Shown piece after piece: positions 53,509-64,000 of a DNA stretch of 64,000 nucleotides. Numbering within the stretch: the stretch's first letter is position 1; each line of letters begins with the position of its first letter. The position numbers and the translations under genes are program-made. The notes below the pieces were generated by a model. It did not search any database and was not told the origin of the DNA. It saw only the letters and a list, made by a program, of their open reading frames with translations. The stretch comes from Paraburkholderia kirstenboschensis (GTDB lineage: Bacteria > Pseudomonadota > Gammaproteobacteria > Burkholderiales > Burkholderiaceae): assembly GCF_904848585.1 (NCBI RefSeq), contig NZ_CAJHCR010000002.1, positions 310,001-374,000 on the forward strand. Reading direction: 5' to 3'.

Positions 53509-53964
53509 TCATGCAGCGTGTTTGAAGGGCGACGTGAAAGCAAACGGAGAAGACGGCAAGGGTTTGGCTGGTGCTGGGGTGTGCGCCGTGGGCGTTGCCA
53601 GTGCCGGCGCCTTTTCTGCTGCGACGACGTTTTTCTGGTCGGCGCTCACGTGCGTGCGCATGCGCGCCTCCATCATCGCGCACAGTTCTTCACTCGCTGC
53701 GCCGAACAGCTGCTCCATGACGCGCTTCAATACGCCGGATTCGTACCAGGCCTTGAAGCGGCGATGACAGGTTTGATAAGACGGGTATTTGCGTGGCATG
53801 GCCGACCAGGTGGCGCCGCTGTACATCACCCACAACACGCCGTTCAGAACAGAACGTGTATTGGCAAGCGGGCGTCCGCGTAGTTCCGAGCGCGGGCGCA
53901 GTTCGGGCAGCAACGGCGCGATGCGTTGCCACTCTTCGTCGTTGATGTCGCGGTAGGGGTTCAT
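53509..53964 (-). CDS. Stand-alone DUF4096 (IS5/IS4-type transposase N-domain) protein
   Basis: The first 90 residues (DINDEEWQRIAPLLPELRPRSELRGRPLANTRSVLNGVLWVMYSGATWSAMPRKYPSYQTCHRRFKAWYESGVLKRVM) are the DNA-binding N-domain of IS5-type transposases. No DDE catalytic domain follows. The remaining 60 residues are Ala/Pro-rich and end at a normal stop. No inverted repeats or target duplication were seen around it. AAAGGAG precedes the ATG. It is probably a domesticated regulator-like remnant rather than an active element. Confidence 0.8.
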   Translation of the reverse strand: MNPYRDINDEEWQRIAPLLPELRPRSELRGRPLANTRSVLNGVLWVMYSGATWSAMPRKYPSYQTCHRRFKAWYESGVLKRVMEQLFGAASEELCAMMEARMRTHVSADQKNVVAAEKAPALATPTAHTPAPAKPLPSSPFAFTSPFKHAA

Positions 53965-54135
53965 GGTTTCTCCTTTGTCAGATACTCGACAAAGATAGCC
54001 AGTCGCCCAAACACGGAACATCAGAGCAATCCGAATCCTGAAAATACGCCTTTCGACCTAGTCCGCTAGGCCGAAGCGGCGTGAGCTATCGCAAAAGGAC
54101 CGCCCGCGGGTTGCAGGAACTCGCCCGGGCACTGC

Positions 54136-55233
54136 TCAGGTCAGCGACGTATCGACAATCCGGCGCGGCGCATCGAGATACTCTTTGCTCCGCATTTCGA
54201 CGATCCGGGACACCGTGCGCGTGAATTCGTTGGCCATGGGGCCATCGACGTAAAGTTGCTCGGGCGGCACCGCAGCCGACATCAGCAGCTTCACCTTGTG
54301 GTCGTAGAACACGTCGATCAACCACGTGAAGCGGCGTGCCTCCGACGCCATGCGCGCGGACATCTGCGGCACGGCTGACAAAATCACCGCGTGGAAACGG
54401 CTCGCGAGTTCGAGGTAGTCGTTCTGCGAGCGCGGACCGCCGCACAACGTCGCGAAATCGAACCAGACAACGCCGTCTGCCTTGCGCAGCGCCTTTAACT
54501 CGCGTTTTTCGATATGCAGGATCGGACTTTCGTCAGGGACCGCGGCGAGGCGCGCGAACGCGTCGCGCAACGCCTTGTCGGCGGCCGCGCCAAGCGGCGT
54601 GTGATACACCTCCACCTGAGCGAGGGTGCGTTGCCGGTAGTCGATGCCCGCATCGACATTGATCACGTCGAGCTTCTCCTTGATAAGCTCGATGGCCGGC
54701 AGCATGCGGTCGCGGTGCAGGCCGTCCGGATACAGCGTGTCGGGATCGTAGTTGGACGTCATCACGAATTGCACGCCGTTTTCAAACAGCTTGTCGAGCA
54801 GGCGGTAGAGGATCATCGCATCGGCAATGTCCGACACGTGAAATTCATCGAAACAGATCAGCCGGTAGCGCTTCGCAATGCGTCGCGCGAGTTCGTCGAG
54901 CGGGTCGGCCTGGCCTTTGAGTTCTTCCAGTTCGCGATGCACCTCGCGCATGAATTCGTGGAAATGCAGCCGTGTTTTGCGCTGCACCGGCACGATCATG
55001 TAGAAGCTGTCCATCAGGAAGCTTTTGCCCCGCCCTACGCCTCCCCACATGTACACGCCGCGCGGCGGATCCGGGCGATTGATGAGCTTCTTCAACGCGT
55101 TCGAGCGGCGCGACTTGTACTCGACCCACTCTTCGTAGCACCGCTGCAAACGGTCCACCGCCGCGCGCTGCGCCGGGTCGGATTGATAGCCCCGCGTCTG
55201 CAGTTCTTTTTCGTAGTATTCGGTGACGTTCAT
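54136..55233 (-). CDS. zapE: Cell division protein ZapE (AFG1-like ATPase)
   Basis: The 365-residue AAA-type ATPase has Walker A WGGVGRGKS (63-71), Walker B LICFDEFHVSDIADAM and the sensor segment VMTSNYDPDTLYPDGLHRDRMLP, all characteristic of ZapE/AFG1. ZapE associates with the Z-ring late in division under stress. It follows lpdA by 89 bp with a terminator in between, an arrangement I believe is common in this group. Confidence 0.95.
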   Translation of the reverse strand: MNVTEYYEKELQTRGYQSDPAQRAAVDRLQRCYEEWVEYKSRRSNALKKLINRPDPPRGVYMWGGVGRGKSFLMDSFYMIVPVQRKTRLHFHEFMREVHRELEELKGQADPLDELARRIAKRYRLICFDEFHVSDIADAMILYRLLDKLFENGVQFVMTSNYDPDTLYPDGLHRDRMLPAIELIKEKLDVINVDAGIDYRQRTLAQVEVYHTPLGAAADKALRDAFARLAAVPDESPILHIEKRELKALRKADGVVWFDFATLCGGPRSQNDYLELASRFHAVILSAVPQMSARMASEARRFTWLIDVFYDHKVKLLMSAAVPPEQLYVDGPMANEFTRTVSRIVEMRSKEYLDAPRRIVDTSLT

Positions 55234-55250
55234 CGTGTTGCTGCGAAAAG

Positions 55251-55282
55251 AAAGGCGGGAGGGAGTGAACCCGCCCGCCTTT
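55251..55282 (-). terminator. Terminator between lpdA and zapE
   Basis: Arms 55251-55263 and 55270-55282 form a 13-bp stem with one mismatch around loop AGTGAA. On the minus strand the stem ends in a T-rich run, so it would end the sucA-sucB-lpdA transcript. Confidence 0.8.
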
Positions 55283-55322
55283 GTGGTGATGCCAGAGTAC
55301 GTTCAGTCAGGCGTGCGCGCGA

Positions 55323-56753
55323 TTACATGTTCAATGCGCGCTTGTCCACGGCCAGCGCCGCTTCGCGCATGACTTCCGACAACGACGGGTGCGGATGGCA
55401 AATGCGGCCGATGTCTTCCGACGCCGCCTTGAATTCCATCGCCACCACGGCTTCCGCGATCAGGTCCGATGCGTTCGCCGAGATGATGTGCACGCCGAGC
55501 AGTTCGTCGGTCTTCGCGTCGGCGATCATCTTGACGAAACCATCCGCCTTGTTGATGCCGAGTGCGCGGCCGTTTGCCATGAACGGGAACTGGCCCGTCT
55601 TGACCTCGCGGCCTTCCGACTTCAGTTGCTGCTCGGTCTTGCCGACCCACGCGATTTCCGGCTCGGTGTAGATCACCCACGGAATGCAGTTGTAGTCGAT
55701 ATGCGGCTTCTGACCGTCGATGATTTCCGCGACCAGCACGCCTTCGTCTTCGGCCTTGTGCGCGAGCATCGGGCCACGCACCACGTCACCGATCGCGTAG
55801 ACGTTCGGCACGGCTGTCGCGCAGTGATCGTCGACGTCGATAAAGCCGCGCTCGTTGGCCTTCAGGCCAATCGCTTCGAGGCCGAGGTTATCCGTGTTCG
55901 GCACGCGGCCGATCGACACGATCAGGCGGTCGGCTTCGAGCTTCTGCGCGTTGCCGTCCTTGTCCGTGTAATTGATCGTGACGCTGTTCTCGGTGGTCGT
56001 CACTTCGCCGACCTTCACGCCGACGTGGATGTCGAGACCCTGCTTCTTGAACTGCTTGGCCGCTTCTTTCGCGAGCGCCTGGTCAGCCGCGCCGAGGAAT
56101 TCCGGCAGCGCTTCGAGCACGGTCACTTCCGCGCCGAGACGGCGCCACACCGAGCCCAATTCCAGGCCGATCACGCCCGCGCCGATCACGGCCAGCTTCT
56201 TCGGTGCCGTGTCGAAAGCGAGTGCGCCTTCGTTGTCGGCGACGATCTTGTTGTCGACCGGAATGTTCGGTAGATGGCGCGCCTTCGAACCCGTGGCGAT
56301 GATCACGTTCTTCGCCGTGACCACTTCGGTTTCGCCCTCGCCGCTCACTTCGATCTGCACGCCGGCGTCCGTCTTGCCGGTGAACTTGCCGTGACCCTTG
56401 AGCCACGTGATCTTGTTCTTGCGGAACAGGAATTCGATGCCCTTCGTCATCTTTTCGACGATGCCGTCTTTGCGGGACATCATCTTCGAGATGTCGACCT
56501 TTACGTTTTCCACCGAAATGCCGTGGTCAGCGAGGTGATGCGATGCGTTTTCAAACTCTTCCGACGACGCGAGCAGCGCCTTCGACGGAATGCAACCCAC
56601 GTTCAGACACGTGCCGCCGAGCTTCAGCGTGCCGGCCGGGTTCTTCCATTTCTCGATACATGCGACGGTCTTGCCGAGCTGCGCTGCGCGGATGGCGGCG
56701 ATATAACCGCCAGGGCCTGCGCCAATCACGACGACGTCAAATTCTTTGGACAT
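55323..56753 (-). CDS. lpdA: Dihydrolipoyl dehydrogenase (E3 of 2-oxoglutarate dehydrogenase)
   Basis: The 476-residue flavoenzyme reoxidises the lipoyl arm of E2 with NAD+. It has the FAD loop VVIGAGPGGYIAAIRAAQLG, the redox disulfide in GGTCLNVGCIPSK (Cys49, Cys54), the NAD loop VIGAGVIGLELGSVWRRLG, and the C-terminal His-Glu in CHPHPSLSEVMREA. The start at MSKEFDVVV was chosen by family alignment. It is the third gene of the odh operon. Confidence 0.97.
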   Translation of the reverse strand: MSKEFDVVVIGAGPGGYIAAIRAAQLGKTVACIEKWKNPAGTLKLGGTCLNVGCIPSKALLASSEEFENASHHLADHGISVENVKVDISKMMSRKDGIVEKMTKGIEFLFRKNKITWLKGHGKFTGKTDAGVQIEVSGEGETEVVTAKNVIIATGSKARHLPNIPVDNKIVADNEGALAFDTAPKKLAVIGAGVIGLELGSVWRRLGAEVTVLEALPEFLGAADQALAKEAAKQFKKQGLDIHVGVKVGEVTTTENSVTINYTDKDGNAQKLEADRLIVSIGRVPNTDNLGLEAIGLKANERGFIDVDDHCATAVPNVYAIGDVVRGPMLAHKAEDEGVLVAEIIDGQKPHIDYNCIPWVIYTEPEIAWVGKTEQQLKSEGREVKTGQFPFMANGRALGINKADGFVKMIADAKTDELLGVHIISANASDLIAEAVVAMEFKAASEDIGRICHPHPSLSEVMREAALAVDKRALNM

Positions 56754-56904
56754 GACAATCCTTTTGATGGCGGAACGGCGCGCAGCCACACTTCGTGGCG
56801 CGCGTCGTTCCTGTACTGCGGAATGCGAAAGACGTGATGCTTGCCTGATGCCTTATATGGCGCCGGCTCGCGCGATCGCAAGCCGGCACCGGCAGAAGCG
56901 GCAC

Positions 56905-58197
56905 TTACAGGTCGAGCAGCAGGCGCGCCGGGTCTTCCAGCGCATCCTTCATGGCGACGAGCGACAGCACGGCTTCACGGCCGTCGATGATCCGGTGGTC
57001 GTAGGAGAGCGCGAGGTAGTTCATCGGGCGGATCACGATCTGGCCGTTCTCGACCACGGCGCGTTCCTTCGTGGCGTGCACACCGAGGATCGCGGACTGC
57101 GGCGGGTTGATGATCGGCGTCGACAGCATCGAACCGAACACACCGCCGTTCGAGATCGAGAACGTACCGCCGGTCATTTCCTCGATCGACAGCTTGCCGT
57201 CTTTGGCCTTCTGGCCGAACTCGGCAATCTTCTTCTCGATTTCGGCGAGGCTCAGCTGATCTGCATTGCGCAGGATCGGCACCACCAGACCGCGCGGCGA
57301 ACCGACAGCGATACCAATGTCGAAATAGCCGTGATAGACGATATCGTTGCCGTCGATCGACGCGTTCACCAGCGGGAACTTCTTCAGCGCGTGAACCGCC
57401 GCCTTCACGAAGAACGACATGAAGCCGAGCTTCACGCCATGTTCCTTTTCGAACTTGTCTTTGTACTTGTTGCGCAAGTCCATCACCGGCGCCATGTTCA
57501 CTTCGTTGAACGTGGTCAGGATGGCGTTGGTTTGCTGCGACTCGAGCAGACGCTCGGCGATACGCGCACGCAGACGCGACATCGGCACGCGTTGCTCCGG
57601 GCGGTCCTTCAGCCACTGGTCGGCCGATGCCGGGCCCTTGACGTCCGGCAGCGACGGCCTGGCGGCCTTCGGTGCGGCAGCCGGTGCGGGCGCGGCAGCT
57701 TTCGCAGCCGCCGGAGCAGTCTGGCCTGCCGTCAGCACGTCGCCCTTGGTGATGCGGCCGTCGCGGCCCGTGCCGGCGACGTCGCCCGACGACAAGCCCT
57801 TCTCCGCCATCAGCTTGCCGGCAGCGGGCGAAGCAGCGGTGTTCGCACCCGTTGCGGATGCGGCTTGAGCAGCCGGCGCCGGTGCGGCGGCCGGGGCGGG
57901 CGTGGCGGCCGGAGCCGGCTTCACTTCCGCTTCGACAGCGGCGGCGCCTGCCTTGCCTTCCGTGTCGATCTTGGCGATGACCTGATCGGCCGTGACGGTG
58001 TCGCCGTCGTTCGCGATGACTTGCGCGAGCACGCCGGCCGAGGGTGCCGGCACTTCGAGCACGACCTTGTCGGTCTCGATTTCGATGAGAATTTCGTCCT
58101 GGGCAACAGCCTCGCCGGGCTTCTTCTTCCACTGCAGCATCGTGGCTTCCGAGACCGACTCGGACAGCTGGGGAACCTTGACTTCAACAATAGCCAT
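56905..58197 (-). CDS. sucB: Dihydrolipoyllysine succinyltransferase (E2)
   Basis: The 430-residue core of the 2-oxoglutarate dehydrogenase complex has one lipoyl domain (residues 2-77, lipoylated Lys44 in [10 protein letters not shown]). An Ala/Pro-rich linker, an E3-binding domain (about 120-160, with KGDVL) and the catalytic domain with active-site His401 in [12 protein letters not shown] follow. It transfers the succinyl group to CoA. It lies between sucA and lpdA. Confidence 0.97.
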   Translation of the reverse strand: MAIVEVKVPQLSESVSEATMLQWKKKPGEAVAQDEILIEIETDKVVLEVPAPSAGVLAQVIANDGDTVTADQVIAKIDTEGKAGAAAVEAEVKPAPAATPAPAAAPAPAAQAASATGANTAASPAAGKLMAEKGLSSGDVAGTGRDGRITKGDVLTAGQTAPAAAKAAAPAPAAAPKAARPSLPDVKGPASADQWLKDRPEQRVPMSRLRARIAERLLESQQTNAILTTFNEVNMAPVMDLRNKYKDKFEKEHGVKLGFMSFFVKAAVHALKKFPLVNASIDGNDIVYHGYFDIGIAVGSPRGLVVPILRNADQLSLAEIEKKIAEFGQKAKDGKLSIEEMTGGTFSISNGGVFGSMLSTPIINPPQSAILGVHATKERAVVENGQIVIRPMNYLALSYDHRIIDGREAVLSLVAMKDALEDPARLLLDL

Positions 58198-58300
58198 TAT
58201 GAATATCCTGAATACGTATCGGGTGACGGCGCGGTGAACGACGACCGCCTGCGAACCATGTCTGCCGCGCCTGGACCTTTATCGGTCGCTGAACGCGGCA

Positions 58301-58325
58301 CGGGAAAGCGCACTGCGCTTTCCCG
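58301..58325. other. Hairpin in the sucA-sucB spacer
   Basis: GGGAAAGCGC (58302-58311) and GCGCTTTCCC (58315-58324) form a perfect 10-bp stem with a 3-nt loop. No T tract follows, so it is more likely an mRNA stability or processing element than a terminator. Confidence 0.55.
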
Positions 58326-58340
58326 GTTCGTCTGTTCTCT

Positions 58341-61202
58341 TTATTTAGCGATCGACGCGCTCTTGAGGCGGCCGAAAGCGCCTTCGACCAGTGCCTTCTG
58401 CTGCTCGTAGTGCTTCGCGTAGTAACCGACTGCCGGCGAAGCCGAAGCCGGACGGCCGCTGTACGCCAGCTTCTGTCCTTCCTTCATGCCTTCCTTCAGA
58501 TGGTGCTCGATGTAGAACCACGGTCCCTGATTCTGCGGCTCGTCCTGCACCCAGACCACTTCCGTCGCGTTGTCGTACTTCTTGATTTCCGCTTCGAACT
58601 GCTTGTGCGCGAACGGATACAGCTGTTCGATACGGACGATCGCGACGTCGTTCGCCTTCGCTTCGCGGCGATGCGCGACGAGGTCGTAGTACACGCGGCC
58701 CGAACACACCACCACGCGCTTGACCTTCTTCGCCTCGATGGTTTCGTCGACTTCGCCGATCACCGGCTGGAACGAACCCTTTGCCAGTTCCGACAGATCG
58801 GAGACGGCTTCCTTGTGACGCAGCAGCGACTTCGGCGTAGCAACGATCAGCGGCTTGCGGAACAGTCGGATCATCTGACGACGCAGCAGGTGGAAAATCT
58901 GCGCCGGCGTGGTCGGCTGAACCACTTGCATGTTGTGGTCTGCGCACAGTTGCAGGAAACGTTCGATACGCGCCGACGAGTGCTCCGGACCCTGGCCTTC
59001 ATAGCCGTGCGGCAGCAGCATGGTCAGGCCCGAGACGCGGCCCCACTTTACTTCGCCCGACGAAATGAACTGGTCGATCACGACTTGCGCGCCGTTCACG
59101 AAGTCGCCGAACTGCGCTTCCCATGCGACGAACGTATTCGGTTCAGCCGTCGAGTAACCGTATTCGAAGCCGAGCACCGCTTCTTCGGACAACACCGAGT
59201 CGATCACCGTGAACTTCGCCTGACCTTCGGCGATGTTCTGAAGCGGCACGTAAGTGCCGTCGTTCCAGCGCTCGCGGTTCTGATCGTGCAGCACCGCGTG
59301 ACGGTGCGTGAACGTGCCGCGGCCCGAGTCCTGGCCGGTCAGGCGCACCGCATAGCCGGAGGCGACCAGCGACGCGAACGCGAGGTGCTCGCCCATGCCC
59401 CAGTCGAGCTTCGCTTCGCCACGGCCCATTGCGCGACGGTCGTTGAGAACGCGCTCGACGAGCGGGTGAACCTTGAAGTTTTCCGGGACCGTGGTGATGC
59501 GCTCAGCGAGGCGCTTCAGTTCCGCGAGCGGCACAGCCGTGTCGGCCGCGTCGGTCCACTTGCGGTTCAGGAACGGCACCCAGTCCACCGCGTACTTGCT
59601 CTTGTAGTTCGAGAGCACCGGGTCGACCGTATGATGGCCTTCGTCCATCGCCTTGCGGTAGGCCTTGACGAATTCCTCGCCTTCTTCGGCCGTGATCACG
59701 CCTTGTTGCACCAGCTTTTCCGCGTACAGCGCGCGCGTGCCCGGATGCTTCGCGATGGTCTTGTACATCAGCGGCTGCGTGACAGCCGGCGTGTCCTGCT
59801 CGTTGTGACCCAGCTTACGGAAGCAGACGATGTCGACCACGACGTCTTTGTGGAACTGCATCCGGAAGTCGATAGCCAGTTGCGTGGCGAGAACGACTGC
59901 TTCGGGATCGTCGCCGTTCACGTGCAGCACCGGCGCCTCGATCATCTTGACGACGTCCGAGCAGTACAACGTGGAACGCGAGTCGCGCGGGTCCGACGTC
60001 GTGAAACCGATCTGGTTGTTGATGACGATGTGCAGCGTGCCGTGCGTGCCGTAACCGCGCGTTTGCGCAAGGTTCAGCGTTTCCATCACGACACCTTGAC
60101 CGGCAAAAGCCGCGTCGCCGTGGATCTGCACCGGCAGCACTTGCAGGCCGCTGTCGTCGCCGCGACGGTCCATACGCGCCTTCGCGGAACCTTCGACCAC
60201 CGGGTTGACGATTTCGAGGTGCGACGGGTTGAACGCGAGCGACAGGTGAACCGGGCCGCCTTCGGTCGAGACGTCCGACGAGAAACCCTTGTGGTACTTC
60301 ACGTCGCCTGCCGGCAGGTCGTCGACGTGCTTGCCTTCGAATTCGGCGAACAGGTCAGCCGGCATCTTGCCGAGCGTATTGACCAGCACGTTCAGACGGC
60401 CACGGTGAGCCATGCCGATGACGATTTCCTGCACGCCGCGTGCACCGCCGTGACGCACGACTTCGTCCATCGACGCGATGAAGCTTTCGCCGCCTTCCAG
60501 CGAGAAGCGCTTCTGGCCGACGTACTTGGTATGGAGGAAGCGCTCGAGGCCTTCAGCGGCCGTCAGGCGATTCAGGATGTGCTTTTTCTTCTCGTTCGAG
60601 AAATTCGGCGTGGAGCGGATCGACTCCAGCTTTTCCTTCCACCAGCGCTTCTGTTCCGGATCGCTGATGTACATGTACTCGGCACCGATCGTGCCGCAGT
60701 ACGTGTCGCGCAGTGCCTTGACGATCTCACGCAGCGACGCACGCTCGAATCCGAAATACAGATTCGTGGCGCTGAACTCCTCGTCCATATCGGCTTCGGT
60801 GAAGTCGTAGAACGCGGGTTCGAGTTCGGGGATTGCGGGACGTTCGCGGCGCTTCAGGGGATCGAGATTGGCCCATTGCGAGCCGAGGAAGCGATATGCG
60901 CCGATGAGGGACTGCACATAGACTTGCTTTCGCGCGGTAGCGAGGTCTTCGCCGCCGGTTGCCGTGCGCGGGATGAAGGCGTTGGCCTTGGCCCGTTGTG
61001 CAAACGATTCGACGATCGGGCCATGGGCCACGTCGTTGGCATTGGTGCCATCCGATGCAGGAACATTCTGCAACGCGTCGAAATAGCTGCGCCAGTTCTC
61101 GGGCACTGACGCCGGGTTGTCGAGATACGCTTCGTACATTTCTTCTACGTACGGAGCATTGCCGCCGAACAGATAAGAGTTCGACTGGAATTGCTTCATC
61201 AT
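58341..61202 (-). CDS. sucA: 2-oxoglutarate dehydrogenase E1 component
   Basis: The 953-residue thiamine-diphosphate enzyme decarboxylates 2-oxoglutarate and transfers the succinyl group to E2. It shows the N-terminal E2-binding segment SNSYLFGGNAPYVEEMYEAYLDNPASVPENWRSYF, GMAHRGRLNVLVNTLGK, HGDAAFAGQGVVMETLNL and LPHGYEGQGPEHSSARIERFLQL, all standard. I chose the ATG at 61202, preceded by AAAGGTGAG. It is first in the sucA-sucB-lpdA operon. Confidence 0.97.
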   Translation of the reverse strand: MMKQFQSNSYLFGGNAPYVEEMYEAYLDNPASVPENWRSYFDALQNVPASDGTNANDVAHGPIVESFAQRAKANAFIPRTATGGEDLATARKQVYVQSLIGAYRFLGSQWANLDPLKRRERPAIPELEPAFYDFTEADMDEEFSATNLYFGFERASLREIVKALRDTYCGTIGAEYMYISDPEQKRWWKEKLESIRSTPNFSNEKKKHILNRLTAAEGLERFLHTKYVGQKRFSLEGGESFIASMDEVVRHGGARGVQEIVIGMAHRGRLNVLVNTLGKMPADLFAEFEGKHVDDLPAGDVKYHKGFSSDVSTEGGPVHLSLAFNPSHLEIVNPVVEGSAKARMDRRGDDSGLQVLPVQIHGDAAFAGQGVVMETLNLAQTRGYGTHGTLHIVINNQIGFTTSDPRDSRSTLYCSDVVKMIEAPVLHVNGDDPEAVVLATQLAIDFRMQFHKDVVVDIVCFRKLGHNEQDTPAVTQPLMYKTIAKHPGTRALYAEKLVQQGVITAEEGEEFVKAYRKAMDEGHHTVDPVLSNYKSKYAVDWVPFLNRKWTDAADTAVPLAELKRLAERITTVPENFKVHPLVERVLNDRRAMGRGEAKLDWGMGEHLAFASLVASGYAVRLTGQDSGRGTFTHRHAVLHDQNRERWNDGTYVPLQNIAEGQAKFTVIDSVLSEEAVLGFEYGYSTAEPNTFVAWEAQFGDFVNGAQVVIDQFISSGEVKWGRVSGLTMLLPHGYEGQGPEHSSARIERFLQLCADHNMQVVQPTTPAQIFHLLRRQMIRLFRKPLIVATPKSLLRHKEAVSDLSELAKGSFQPVIGEVDETIEAKKVKRVVVCSGRVYYDLVAHRREAKANDVAIVRIEQLYPFAHKQFEAEIKKYDNATEVVWVQDEPQNQGPWFYIEHHLKEGMKEGQKLAYSGRPASASPAVGYYAKHYEQQKALVEGAFGRLKSASIAK

Positions 61203-61507
61203 TTTTACGCTCACCTTTCTTCGAGTTTCTCGAGAAATAGCGGGTTACAGAACCTTCCGCGACACGGCCTGACCGTTTAGCGGATTGCGCGAATCAAGTC
61301 TTGCTTGGAAGGACCTAAAACTGGCACCCGGGGAGCATATCACATAACGGATACCGCAGATAGCAGACGGATCGCCGCTCGGGCCTTCAGCGACGGGCTT
61401 CAGCGGCAATTTCCAATAACGCGAATGCGCTCCGGAAATGTAAAAAGCCACCCGAAGGTGGCTTTTACTAACAGCTCAAGCGAAGGCCAGAGGCCGTTGC
61501 GCGCTGC
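61203..61507. promoter_or_regulatory. sucA upstream region / typA downstream region
   Basis: About 300 bases hold the typA terminator at the right and, by position, the sucA promoter nearer the left. I see no gene in it and cannot place the promoter with confidence. Confidence 0.45.
61443..61466 (-). terminator. Terminator of typA
   Basis: A 10-bp stem AAAAGCCACC / GGTGGCTTTT with loop CGAA lies 42 bp past the typA stop. Read on the minus strand it ends in a T run. Confidence 0.9.
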
Positions 61508-63334
<1,827 letters not shown>

Positions 63335-63679
63335 AGGAAACCTGGAGACAGTTGAGTGCGCCGCTTGCTCATGCCGCTTCGCTCTTCGTATAAGAGCAAT
63401 GTGAGGATAAAACCACGACAAGCCCAATGCGCACTTTTGGGAACCCAACATTATAGCACGCACTGGTGACGCTTTCTGGTATTCCCTGATAGGGAGCGCA
63501 CCGGCGGCGCATCCGCATGAGCAAATCTTACGTTCAAACCGCCTCATCCCTACGTGAAAACGCGCCGATTCTTGCTTGAGCGCGGAAAATTCCTTGCCTA
63601 AGCTGTAATAACGCTTGCCGCGTCAATCATCCGACTCTTATAATTGTGCCTAGTCAACCATTGCATTCGCACGAGAATC
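63335..63679. promoter_or_regulatory. typA-marR divergent promoter region
   Basis: No gene is evident. For marR, TTGCCG (63615-63620) and a perfect TATAAT (63639-63644) with an 18-bp spacer make a good sigma-70 promoter, 36 bp before the start codon. The typA promoter should lie near the left end but is not clear. Confidence 0.6.
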
Positions 63680-64000
63680 ATGACGGAGCCGTCCTCAACC
63701 CCAGCGCCTGAAATCAGCGAATACCAGCTAGGCGAAAGTGTCGGCTATCTGCTTTCACGCGTGAAATCGACCATGTCGAACCTCGTTACCCAGCGCAGCA
63801 TGGCGGAGCTTGGTATCACGAGTCAGCAGGGCAGCATCCTGTTCATGGTGGCGAGCGGGAAATGTCTGCTGGCGGCCGAACTCGCACGCGAATATGGCAT
63901 TGACGCAAGCGCCGTCACGCGTCTGATCGACCGTCTCGAAAAGCGCGGCCTCCTCACGCGCGTGCGCAGCAACGAAGACCGGCGCGTCGTGCGTCTTGCA
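63680..64000 (+). CDS. MarR-family transcriptional regulator (3' end outside window)
   Basis: The visible 107 residues begin MTEPSSTPAPEISEYQLGESVGYLLSR and include the MarR winged helix: ELGITSQQGSILFMVASG, AAELAREYGIDASAVTRLIDRLEKRGLLTRVRSNEDRRVVRL. This is the DNA-reading helix plus the wing with the DxR motif. The gene runs off the right edge. MarR genes beside efflux systems are common in Burkholderia, but the next gene is not seen. Confidence 0.93.
   Translation, partial: MTEPSSTPAPEISEYQLGESVGYLLSRVKSTMSNLVTQRSMAELGITSQQGSILFMVASGKCLLAAELAREYGIDASAVTRLIDRLEKRGLLTRVRSNEDRRVVRLA

Noticed and set aside
53509..53964. Complete IS5-type insertion sequence
   Set aside because: No DDE domain, no terminal inverted repeats and no target duplication are visible.
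58410..61109. 899-residue open frame antisense to sucA
   Set aside because: It lies wholly over sucA, which is certain; composition is Arg/His/Val-rich as in antisense frames.

Overview
The window reads as a chromosomal segment of a Burkholderia/Paraburkholderia-type betaproteobacterium. The basis is high GC throughout, a sucA-sucB-lpdA-zapE block, typA followed by a marR gene, a second Hfq-like protein with a long C-terminal tail, and many regulators and catabolic clusters. No rRNA, tRNA, CRISPR array, prophage or complete insertion sequence was seen.

Layout. (1) 1-14180: purine and ureide catabolism. An ABC transporter ATPase (cut by the left edge), a LysR regulator, 8-oxoguanine deaminase, 5-hydroxyisourate hydrolase and membrane urate hydroxylase PuuD come first. 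Then, on the minus strand, come NCS1 permease, allantoin/hydantoin racemase, PuuE allantoinase, OHCU decarboxylase, allantoicase and ureidoglycolate lyase. A GntR regulator with palindromic sites precedes them and an LD-carboxypeptidase gene follows. Together these take urate through 5-hydroxyisourate, OHCU, allantoin and allantoate to ureidoglycolate and glyoxylate. (2) 14230-24578: tadA, a DUF1992 gene, a small putative lipoprotein, thpR, an SOS-boxed radical-SAM plus UdgX-fusion DNA-repair pair, a chromate transporter, an LCM-type methyltransferase, an iron-permease-like protein, a solute-binding-like protein and an EamA exporter. (3) 24736-26796: a periplasmic DUF5666-like protein, a sulfite-oxidase-fold molybdoprotein and its cytochrome b partner.

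(4) 27245-32385 is the most unusual region. An enzyme resembling cyanobacterial acyl-ACP reductase sits 28 bp ahead of a CqsS-like multi-TM hybrid histidine kinase with two receivers and a fused Hpt domain. A convergent receiver-plus-kinase protein follows 10 bp after it. No CqsA synthase or LuxU/LuxO gene is visible. I interpret this as a candidate cell-cell signalling circuit, perhaps with a fatty-aldehyde-derived signal. (5) 32777-43759: an MFS carboxylate-type transporter, then a TetR regulator with its own palindrome, followed by fadE, a large FabG, MaoC, thiolase and FadD, a fatty-acid beta-oxidation cluster. (6) 43809-53964: accessory and repeat-rich. It holds a DUF1571 protein, a Tat-type protein, a 4-cresol-dehydrogenase-like flavoprotein bracketed by short tandem repeats, and a tiny lipoprotein-ECF sigma-anti-sigma operon whose leader is an array of about 50-bp hairpin repeats. 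It also holds Hfq2, small conserved proteins, a DUF2968 protein, a frameshifted gene, a DUF2147 protein and a lone DUF4096 transposase-derived gene.

(7) 54136-64000: housekeeping. zapE, lpdA, sucB and sucA (2-oxoglutarate dehydrogenase complex) and typA lie on the minus strand, and a marR gene is cut by the right edge. Functions are assigned by reading motifs by eye; no database search was run.
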